Origin: Chlamydiota bacterium
GTDB lineage: Bacteria; Chlamydiota; Chlamydiia; Chlamydiales; Rhabdochlamydiaceae
Direction: 5' to 3'
Assembly: GCA_013041585.1 (NCBI GenBank)
Contig: JABEVM010000192.1
Span: forward strand, 1-5,867
DNA: 5,867 nt
Shown: piece by piece, positions 1 through 4,701 of the stretch
How positions within the stretch are numbered: position 1 is the stretch's first letter
Layout: each line of letters starts with the position of its first letter
The notes under the pieces: generated by a model
What the model was told of the DNA's origin: nothing
The model's input: the letters and a program-made list of their open reading frames with translations, nothing else
Database searches by the model: none
Position numbers and translations under genes: made by a program

Positions 1-1019
1 CCATTTTTATCGAACAATTCCTCTGGCTTGTAGCTTTTCATCCAGCTTTCAAGTTGCTTGACATGACCTGGATGCTCCTGGTCTACTAGAAGCGGCACCT
101 GATGAGATCGAAATGTTCCTTCAACTTGAAGGCCATCCACAACTTTTGGTCCGGTCCAACCTTTTGGAGATTTTAAGACTATCATGGGCCAACGCGGCCT
201 TGTGGTATCGTTTTTTTTGCGCGCATTATTTTGGATTTGTAAAATATCTTCACTCACTTTTTCCAAAGTACTAGCCATGAGTTCGTGCATCTTTTCCGGT
301 TCATCGCCCTCTACAAAGTAGGGCGTCCAGCCGCATCCTCGCAAGAATTGCTCCAATTCCTCGTGCTCGATGCGAGCTAAGATAGTCGGATTGCTGATCT
401 TGTACCCATTGAGATGCAAGATCGGCAGCACAGCTCCGTCGGTAATTGGATCGAGAAATTTGGTTGAATGCCATGCGGTTGCCAAAGGACCAGTTTCTGC
501 TTCACCATCTCCTATAACGCAGGCGACGATCAGGTCAGGATTATCAAGCACAGCTCCGAAGGCATGGCTGAGAGAATATCCCAGTTCGCCACCTTCGTGA
601 ATTGATCCCGGTGTTGTCGGTGCAACATGACTGGAAATTCCGCCTGGAAACGAAAATTGTTTGAATAGTTTTTGTAGTCCAGCTTCGTCCTGGCTGATAT
701 CAGGATAAATTTCGCTGTAGGTGCCTTCGAGATACGTATTTCCAACAAGCGCCGGGCCGCCGTGGCCGGGACCTGCGATGTAGAACATATTCAGGTCATA
801 TTTTTTGATGATTCGGTTCAAATGTACATAGATGAAGTTCTGACCCGGTGTCGTGCCCCAGTGTCCAACTACGAGGGGCTTCACATGAGACAATTGTAGC
901 GGCTCCTTTAGTAGGGGATTATCATAAAGATAAATCTGACCGACAGATAGATAATTTGCTGCGCGCCAGTACGCATTGATCTTTTGGAGTAATTCTGGAG
1001 AAAGAGTGTTGGTGTTCAT
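1..1019 (-). CDS. xfp: Phosphoketolase (Xfp/Xpk family), N-terminal part, cut by window edge
   Basis: This is a thiamine-diphosphate enzyme of the cytosol. It splits xylulose-5-phosphate (and often fructose-6-phosphate) with inorganic phosphate to acetyl phosphate plus glyceraldehyde-3-phosphate or erythrose-4-phosphate. The 339 visible codons are about 43% of the usual ~790-800 residues. Family landmarks seen are GHWGTTPGQNF (52-62), the glycine-rich AGPGHGGPA stretch (82-90), the HEGGELGYSLSHAFGA block (141-156), and the ThDP/metal motif GDGEAETGP (170-178). The ATG lies one base after the ackA stop. A partial Shine-Dalgarno (GGAAAG on the minus strand, 1027-1032) sits 7 bases upstream, so the two genes are clearly co-transcribed and probably translationally coupled. 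No frameshift or stop is seen. Substrate preference cannot be decided from this half. The symbol could equally be xpk. Confidence 0.96.
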   Translation of the reverse strand, partial: MNTNTLSPELLQKINAYWRAANYLSVGQIYLYDNPLLKEPLQLSHVKPLVVGHWGTTPGQNFIYVHLNRIIKKYDLNMFYIAGPGHGGPALVGNTYLEGTYSEIYPDISQDEAGLQKLFKQFSFPGGISSHVAPTTPGSIHEGGELGYSLSHAFGAVLDNPDLIVACVIGDGEAETGPLATAWHSTKFLDPITDGAVLPILHLNGYKISNPTILARIEHEELEQFLRGCGWTPYFVEGDEPEKMHELMASTLEKVSEDILQIQNNARKKNDTTRPRWPMIVLKSPKGWTGPKVVDGLQVEGTFRSHQVPLLVDQEHPGHVKQLESWMKSYKPEELFDKN

Positions 1020-1020
1020 T

Positions 1021-2220
1021 TTATTTCTTTCCAAGGCTAAGAATTTTACAAACTGTTTTGGCAATCATCTGTTCTTCGTCTGTTTGAATGACGCGGACTG
1101 TAACTTGGCTGTCACTTGCAGAAATTATGTCTTCATTCGCTGTATTTTTCTTTTCATGAAGCTTGATTCCAAGGAATTCTAACTCATCACAAATTCGGGC
1201 ACGGACTGTAGGCGCATTCTCTCCAATACCTCCAGCAAACACAAGTGTATCTAGTCCGCCAAGAGCTGCTGAGAATGCACCAATCCATTTCTTGACCTGA
1301 TAACAAAAGAGAGCGATTGCTTCAGCGGCCCTCACATCCTGCATTTCATTTTTAAGTAAATCTTGCATATTTGAGCTGGTCTCAGACATGCCAAGGAGTC
1401 CCGATTGAAAATTGACCATCTCATTAAATTGTTTTACATCCATGCCCTCGGTGCGTGCTAGATACCAAACAAGACTTGGATCGAGATCCCCCGATCTAGT
1501 GCTCATCGGTATACCGGCTGTCGGAGTCAGGCTCATGCTTGTATCGATAGATTTACCACCTTGCACTGCAGCTAAGCTAGCGCCGTTGCCGAGGTGAGCC
1601 AAGATGACTCGTCCTTGCGCTGCTTTAGGTCCATTAAGTCTAGCGAGTTCTCCCATAAGAAACTCATAGGATAGTCCGTGAAATCCATATCGCCGCACTC
1701 CTTTCGCTTCGTAGCGGCGAGGGATCGCGAGCATCTTAGCTACGCGTGGCAGATCATGATGAAAAGCTGTGTCGAAACAGGCTACTTGGGGTAGATCAGG
1801 AAATCTTTTATGAAACGCCTCGGTGAGCAGTATCTCTTCTGGCAGATGCTCGGGATCGAATGGGCTAAGTGCATGCAGCTCTTTAATCATTTGCGAAGTG
1901 ACTCTCTGAGGCTTAAAGTACTTCGGACCACCATGCACTACGCGATGGCCTATTGCAGTCAATGCAGTATGCTTACTACGCTTTTGGACCCAATCCATCA
2001 GTATGCCGACTGCCTCCATGTGATCCACTGCCTTAACTATCTGGGAAAAGTTGTCTGCCTCGCTTGAACCTTTTGCATGAAATGACGACCCTGGTAAACC
2101 AATTCGATCAATTGCACCCTCTACAATTCGCTTAAGTGAATCAGTAACCTCGAACAGCGCGAACTTGATGCTTGATGAGCCGCCATTGATCGTCAGGATG
2201 TGAGAATGAGCTAATTTCAT
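1021..2220 (-). CDS. ackA: Acetate kinase
   Basis: This cytosolic enzyme converts acetyl phosphate + ADP to acetate + ATP (reversible). The 399 residues match the normal family length of about 400. Motifs in order are the N-terminal phosphate-binding NGGSSSIKF (12-20), GHRVVHGG (91-98, Arg93), CFDTAFHHDLP (148-158, Asp150), RRYGFHGLSYEF (176-187, His181), HLGNGASLAA (209-218), PMSTRSGDLDP (238-248, Arg242), FAGGIGEN (328-335) and TDEEQMIA near the C-terminus (Glu382/383). These correspond to the catalytic Arg, Asp, His, Arg and Glu known from the Methanosarcina enzyme. The start is supported by AAGGA (2227-2231) 6 bases upstream of the ATG. It is the first gene of an operon with phosphoketolase, whose product is its substrate. 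No phosphotransacetylase is visible, so this pair would yield ATP without passing through acetyl-CoA. Confidence 0.98.
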   Translation of the reverse strand: MKLAHSHILTINGGSSSIKFALFEVTDSLKRIVEGAIDRIGLPGSSFHAKGSSEADNFSQIVKAVDHMEAVGILMDWVQKRSKHTALTAIGHRVVHGGPKYFKPQRVTSQMIKELHALSPFDPEHLPEEILLTEAFHKRFPDLPQVACFDTAFHHDLPRVAKMLAIPRRYEAKGVRRYGFHGLSYEFLMGELARLNGPKAAQGRVILAHLGNGASLAAVQGGKSIDTSMSLTPTAGIPMSTRSGDLDPSLVWYLARTEGMDVKQFNEMVNFQSGLLGMSETSSNMQDLLKNEMQDVRAAEAIALFCYQVKKWIGAFSAALGGLDTLVFAGGIGENAPTVRARICDELEFLGIKLHEKKNTANEDIISASDSQVTVRVIQTDEEQMIAKTVCKILSLGKK

Positions 2221-2232
2221 GGATGATCCTTT

Positions 2233-2254
2233 TTCATTCTATCATTAGAATGAA
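2233..2254 (-). promoter_or_regulatory. Perfect 9-bp inverted repeat next to the ackA ribosome binding site
   Basis: Arms at 2233-2241 and 2246-2254 are exact reverse complements around a 4-base loop. In the ackA transcript this hairpin would end two bases before the AAGGA Shine-Dalgarno at 2227-2231. It could be a protein-binding operator, an mRNA-stabilising 5' stem, or a structure that modulates ribosome access. The symmetry is seen directly; a function is inferred only from position. Confidence 0.45.
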
Positions 2255-2282
2255 GCGAAACTTTCTTGGAAGGAATAACTTC

Positions 2283-2311
2283 TGTATCGAGGATAAAAGA
2301 AAATAAAACAA
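2283..2311 (-). promoter_or_regulatory. Candidate promoter of ackA-xfp
   Basis: On the minus strand TTGTTT (2306-2311) is separated by 17 bases from GATACA (2283-2288). This gives a leader of roughly 55-60 bases before the ackA ATG. The match to the sigma-70 consensus is mediocre, especially in the -10 element. The surrounding DNA is so AT-rich that several alternatives could be drawn. Confidence 0.25.
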
Positions 2312-2346
2312 TATTTTTTTGGTTTTAAGCTTTATAGGTATTTGAG

Positions 2347-2380
2347 AAAAAGTTCGAATTGGTGGCTGCCTGGTCCGAAC
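2347..2380 (-). terminator. Probable terminator of the dinD operon
   Basis: Read on the minus strand, GTTCGGA (2374-2380) pairs with TTCGAAC (2352-2358), with one G-T wobble, around a 15-base loop. TTTTT (2347-2351) follows immediately. It lies about 60 bases after the stop of the last gene of the dinD operon and before the ackA promoter region, where a terminator is expected. The stem is short and the loop long, so strength is probably moderate. Confidence 0.45.
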
Positions 2381-2383
2381 GCT

Positions 2384-2413
2384 AACTCTAGTCTATTAGA
2401 CTAGGGTTTTTTT
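2384..2413 (+). terminator. Rho-independent terminator on the plus strand, no obvious upstream gene
   Basis: CTAGTCT (2388-2394) and AGACTAG (2398-2404) form a perfect 7-bp stem around ATT. The stem extends outward by T-G, C-G, A-T and A-T pairs and runs into seven T (2407-2413). This is a textbook intrinsic terminator for plus-strand transcription. All genes to its left are on the minus strand, so it has no annotated client. It could end a small RNA or stray antisense transcription, or be a relic. On the minus strand the hairpin has no T tract, so it is not simply bidirectional. Confidence 0.65.
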
Positions 2414-2442
2414 ATGTTAAGATTAGGGTAATTACTTTGTTC

Positions 2443-2721
2443 CTATTTGATAAGTCTACCTTTTTCTCTTAATACCATTTGTTCTTTCTTAGCAAACGGC
2501 TTAGCTGGCTTAGTAAAGCCACTTTTACTTTCTACTTCTTTTATTCTTTTACTGCGGAGCTTTTTTAGAGTACCTGTATCTACTGGTTGGGCTGTTGCTT
2601 TTACTTCTCCTAGCGCATTTCCTCTTTTGTAATCAGGACGTCCAGGACCTCCTATATGAACGCCTCTTTTTTCTGACATTTTTTTCTCATAATTATAGCC
2701 GCTTTTCTGAGTTTTTTTCAT
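2443..2721 (-). CDS. Small basic protein with PD...ExK nuclease-like signature, coupled to dinD
   Basis: The product is 92 residues and strongly basic (many Lys/Arg). The central motif GGPGRPDYKRGNALGEVK (24-41) places Asp30 after Pro29 and a Glu39-Val40-Lys41 triad nine residues later. This spacing is typical of the PD-(D/E)xK nuclease fold. A KSGFTKPAKPFAKK segment (66-79) and a short C-terminal strand-like end follow. The start ATG overlaps the dinD stop by four bases (ATGA) and is preceded by AAGGA (2728-2732) six bases upstream, so it is a real gene translated in step with dinD. I infer a small DNA-processing or resolvase-like enzyme, or a DNA-binding relative. The catalytic assignment rests on the motif alone. 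At 92 residues it is near the lower limit for a complete nuclease fold and might need to oligomerise. The minus-strand terminator follows. Confidence 0.72.
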   Translation of the reverse strand: MKKTQKSGYNYEKKMSEKRGVHIGGPGRPDYKRGNALGEVKATAQPVDTGTLKKLRSKRIKEVESKSGFTKPAKPFAKKEQMVLREKGRLIK

Positions 2722-3572
2722 AACTCGTCCTTATGTTTTATAGATTTCTCGTTTGTTTGCTTTTCTAATAATCTTATAGATTTTTCAGCAGCTGGTAAAT
2801 CTTCTGGCATTGTACCTCCTAGTTCTTCAATAGTTTGGCGTACCTTTCTTCCTACTTGAAAATGAGTTTCGTTTGCTTTACTTTTTCCTTGAACATTTTC
2901 TCGTCGAAGTTTTTCTTCTGTCTGGGTAGCTCTAAATAAGTTGGCAGCTAGCTCTGTACTTCCCATGTGATCCAAAATTTTTTCATTCTTTTTTAATCCT
3001 TTACGCTGATGGATGTTTTTTGCATCTAATCCACCATAAAGACCTCGATATCCATGATTTTGAAATACGGCGAAATCAAAAGTCGTTTCAACTCCTGCTT
3101 GTTGAGCGGTTTCAACTAATTGTTTATTATGCTCACGAAGTTCGTTTCTCAGAAAAAGACGTTTCTCATCTTCTTTTAATTGTTGAAAGGTTTGGTTATC
3201 AGAAAGTTCCTGCCGACGTGTTTGAATTGCAAAATATGTTTGGCCGTTGGCAATAACAGACTTTGTTGGATCACCATTTTGAACAACTAAATAGCAGGCG
3301 TAGCGAGATAATCTTAAATCAGACACTTGTCGTCGTGCTCCTGAACCTATATCGACCATTTCGTGGATATCCACGAAATGGTCATCAATATCGTGACCGC
3401 TGTTTTTGCACGCTACTTTCGCTTTTTCAATAACAGGAAGAAAATTGCGATATTCATAGTACTCGAGAACTTTTGATAATTTTCGTGCACTCCAAAATTC
3501 GCTTTCATTTTCTTCTTGTTTTAGTGATTCAAAGGTTTGATGATGCACTGTTTCAGTTAGATTTTTGTTCAT
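2718..3572 (-). CDS. dinD: DNA-damage-inducible protein D (DinD)
   Basis: The product has 284 residues, against about 274 for E. coli DinD, which it resembles along its length. Recognisable blocks are EFWSARKLSKVL (25-36), EYRNFLPVIEKAK (40-52), SRYACYLVVQNGDP (89-102), QTYFAIQTRRQEL (111-123), KRLFLRNELREHNKQLVE (137-154), FQNHGYRGLYGGLD (170-183) and DHMGSTELAANLFRATQTEE (201-220). The N-terminal ~120 residues belong to the BRO-N/antirepressor-like group. E. coli DinD is SOS-induced and reported to inhibit RecA activities in vitro. I chose the ATG at 3572 because AGGAG (3581-3585) sits eight bases upstream and homology begins here; an in-frame ATG further upstream lacks support. The gene is divergent from the LexA-like repressor, with a shared operator region, and coupled to the small nuclease-like gene. 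The gene is visibly AT-rich. A perfect 30-bp palindrome covers codons 64-73. Confidence 0.94.
   Translation of the reverse strand: MNKNLTETVHHQTFESLKQEENESEFWSARKLSKVLEYYEYRNFLPVIEKAKVACKNSGHDIDDHFVDIHEMVDIGSGARRQVSDLRLSRYACYLVVQNGDPTKSVIANGQTYFAIQTRRQELSDNQTFQQLKEDEKRLFLRNELREHNKQLVETAQQAGVETTFDFAVFQNHGYRGLYGGLDAKNIHQRKGLKKNEKILDHMGSTELAANLFRATQTEEKLRRENVQGKSKANETHFQVGRKVRQTIEELGGTMPEDLPAAEKSIRLLEKQTNEKSIKHKDEL
3354..3383. repeat. Perfect 30-bp palindrome inside dinD
   Basis: Bases 3354-3368 are the exact reverse complement of 3369-3383, with no spacer and no mismatch; symmetry stops at both flanks. It encodes Asp64 to Val73 of DinD (DHFVDIHEMV). Part of the symmetry is compatible with conserved residues (DHF and MV also occur at this place in E. 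coli DinD), but codon choice must cooperate to give full symmetry. It could be an intragenic protein-binding site or an mRNA/ssDNA cruciform, or simply chance plus coding constraint. Confidence 0.9.
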
Positions 3573-3615
3573 TATTTTATCTCCTAAAGTAGCCCATTCT
3601 TTTATGCAAATTTTA

Positions 3616-3644
3616 ATTTTAATTTGATGAGACATTTATCTCAA
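3616..3644 (-). promoter_or_regulatory. Candidate dinD promoter
   Basis: On the minus strand TTGAGA (3639-3644) lies exactly 17 bases from TAAAAT (3616-3621), a good sigma-70-type pair. It predicts a start near 3609 and a leader of about 37 bases containing the AGGAG ribosome site (3581-3585). The -35 element sits inside a 6-bp inverted repeat (TTATCT at 3636-3641, AGATAA at 3647-3652, 5-base spacer), which may be a second regulator site. The inverted repeat at 3653-3670 begins 8 bases upstream of the -35. Confidence 0.6.
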
Positions 3645-3652
3645 GAAGATAA

Positions 3653-3682
3653 GAACAGTTTTTTCTGTTCTCTATTTTGTTC
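3653..3682. promoter_or_regulatory. Probable LexA-like operator between dinD and lexA
   Basis: GAACAGTTTTTTCTGTTC (3653-3670) is a perfect inverted repeat with 6-bp arms and a T6 core. A third half-site GTTC at 3679-3682 lies eight bases beyond the GTTC of the right arm (3667-3670). The site lies between the -35 elements of the divergent dinD and lexA promoters, where a shared autoregulatory operator would be expected. GAAC/GTTC half-sites are the kind bound by non-enterobacterial LexA proteins. The geometry here (GAAC-N10-GTTC, plus GTTC-N8-GTTC) does not equal the classic E. coli CTGT-N8-ACAG, the Bacillus GAAC-N4-GTTC or the alphaproteobacterial GTTC-N7-GTTC forms. Binding by the adjacent repressor is inferred. 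Confidence 0.6.
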
Positions 3683-3684
3683 TG

Positions 3685-3713
3685 TTGACGGTTTAGAAAA
3701 AACATGTGAAAAT
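3685..3713 (+). promoter_or_regulatory. Candidate lexA promoter with extended -10
   Basis: TTGACG (3685-3690) and GAAAAT (3708-3713) are 17 bases apart. A TG at 3705-3706 placed one base before the -10 makes an extended -10. Transcription would start near 3719-3721, that is at the lexA ATG (3720-3722), implying a leaderless or nearly leaderless mRNA. This agrees with the absence of a clear Shine-Dalgarno before that ATG. The GTTC half-site at 3679-3682 ends two bases before the -35. Confidence 0.45.
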
Positions 3714-3719
3714 GAGTCC

Positions 3720-4328
3720 ATGAAGAAAACAAAACTCCACAACATACAAGAGCAACTTCTTGAGTTGCTTATTAAAAATTCCGACGCTCTCCTTACGATA
3801 CGTGAAATGCAGATTTCGTTGGGAATATCTTCCACTAGCGTTGTAGCACACCATCTTGCTCAGCTTGAAAAAAGAGGACACCTAAAACGGAATCCACATA
3901 ATCCCCGTGATTATCAAGTTTTGCATCAAGGTCCAGAAAAGGAAATTGCTTGGTTAAATTTATATGGGCTTGCTCAATGTGGGCAAAATGGAACGTTTTT
4001 GGATAACCATCCTATTGATCGAATTCCGATTGCAACCAGATTACTTTCATTCTCATCCCATGAAGCTTTTCTTGTAAAAGCAAGAGGCGATTCTATGGCG
4101 CCTAGAATTAATGAAGGAGATTTTGTTATTGGAAGGCGAGTAATAAGTATTGAAAGCCCTGTAATGGCAATATGCATAAATAATGGAGAGGCATTAATTA
4201 AGAAAATACAAAGAGATGGAAATTCCATAATTCTTATTTCATTAAACCCAGTTCATGCTCCTTTTCTAGCATCGAATGACTTTAGAATTGTTGGTGAAGT
4301 TCGGGGTGTAATTTCAAGAGAATGCTAA
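3720..4328 (+). CDS. lexA: LexA-like self-cleaving transcriptional repressor (S24 peptidase family)
   Basis: The product has 202 residues, the same length as E. coli LexA. The N-terminus (about 5-67) is a winged helix-turn-helix: LLTIREMQISLGISSTSVVA (24-43), then HHLAQLEKRGHLKRNP. A linker leads to LYGLAQCGQNG (81-91), where Cys87-Gly88 sits at the position of the LexA Ala-Gly autocleavage bond. The catalytic Ser125 lies in RGDSMAPRI (122-130) and Lys161 in GEALIKKI (156-163), 36 residues apart as in LexA (37). The rest is the beta-rich dimerisation/peptidase domain. RecA-stimulated self-cleavage and SOS derepression are known for the family and inferred here. I prefer the start at MKKTKLHN because homology starts there; extension to an in-frame ATG at 3624 would cover the operator and has no ribosome site. 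It may be a chromosomal LexA or a dedicated, prophage-style repressor of the divergent dinD operon. Confidence 0.88.
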   Translation: MKKTKLHNIQEQLLELLIKNSDALLTIREMQISLGISSTSVVAHHLAQLEKRGHLKRNPHNPRDYQVLHQGPEKEIAWLNLYGLAQCGQNGTFLDNHPIDRIPIATRLLSFSSHEAFLVKARGDSMAPRINEGDFVIGRRVISIESPVMAICINNGEALIKKIQRDGNSIILISLNPVHAPFLASNDFRIVGEVRGVISREC

Positions 4329-4569
4329 TATCTACTTTGTGAGCCAATCCCTTTCTAACTGTTTTTCTATTGATTCTTAGTCTACCGGAGATTTCTTCGA
4401 TGGACATTCCTAGTATTTTCAGCTCTCCAATTTTCGTAGCTAGAACCTGATAAATAGGCAAGTTCTGATAACAGGAGATTTTGATATGAACAGGGATCAA
4501 GGAAATGGTACGAATTGGTCCCTCCATTCTCCGCTGATTTTCTATATCATTCTTTTGAAAAAGTTGGAT
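4282..4569 (-). pseudogene. Remnant of a recombinase/transposase-like C-terminus with helix-turn-helix
   Basis: A short open frame from a stop at 4570-4572 to a stop at 4282 reads ENQRRMEGPIRTISLIPVHI and then a helix-turn-helix-like stretch, LGMSIEEISGRLRINRKTVR, with a basic tail. This resembles the C-terminal end of mobile-element recombinases or transposases, but I cannot name the family. The frame is open upstream of the ATG at 4527 only as far as 4569, so the N-terminal catalytic part is missing. Its last codons run antisense into the 3' end of lexA, so the original C-terminus has probably been replaced. No ribosome site supports independent expression. I read it as a decayed fragment marking past mobile-element activity beside the lexA-dinD cassette. 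Confidence 0.45.
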
Positions 4570-4605
4570 TTAAGAAAAAATGGTAGCTAGAATTTTGGTT
4601 TGCTG

Positions 4606-4667
4606 ATTATCCTAAGCAGGATAATAAAGTTTTGATTGCTCACCAGGAAAAAATTAACTCCTGCTTA
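4606..4667 (+). promoter_or_regulatory. Overlapping inverted repeats upstream of the LysE-type exporter gene
   Basis: ATTATCCT (4606-4613) and AGGATAAT (4618-4625) form a perfect 8-bp inverted repeat around AAGC. The segment TAAGCAGGA (4613-4621), which includes the loop and part of the right arm, is also perfectly complementary to TCCTGCTTA (4659-4667). The two pairings exclude each other. The first could be an operator for a local regulator. The pair could instead be alternative RNA stems in the leader, about 35 bases before the exporter start. No T-run follows either stem, so a classic terminator is not evident. No convincing promoter pair stands out here; nothing else is recognised between 4570 and 4687. 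Confidence 0.4.
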
Positions 4668-4701
4668 CTATTTTAAATCCTTCTATTAAGGAATGTTAAC
4701 T

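Noticed and set aside
1810..2067. Plus-strand open frames opposite ackA, and similar ones opposite dinD and xfp.
   Set aside because: They are antisense shadows of strongly conserved genes, with no ribosome sites or recognisable protein features.
2352..2380. tRNA-like T-loop motif (GTTCGAA) and, on the minus strand, a GCAGCCACCA string resembling a tRNA 3' end, as might mark an attachment site.
   Set aside because: The expected T-stem partner and a matching acceptor strand about 65-70 bases upstream are absent on the strand concerned. The segment is better explained as the dinD-operon terminator hairpin.
3573..3635. Longer dinD frame starting at 3635.
   Set aside because: It would place the dinD promoter -10 region inside the coding sequence and ignores the strong AGGAG site directly before the ATG at 3572, where homology begins.
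3653..3690. A canonical E. coli SOS box (CTGT-N8-ACAG).
   Set aside because: The half-sites here are in the opposite order (ACAG inside the left arm, CTGT in the right), so the enterobacterial consensus is not met.
3624..3719. Longer lexA reading frame starting at the ATG at 3624.
   Set aside because: The extra 32 codons cover the operator and promoter, have no ribosome site, and do not resemble the LexA N-terminus; the family length fits the ATG at 3720.
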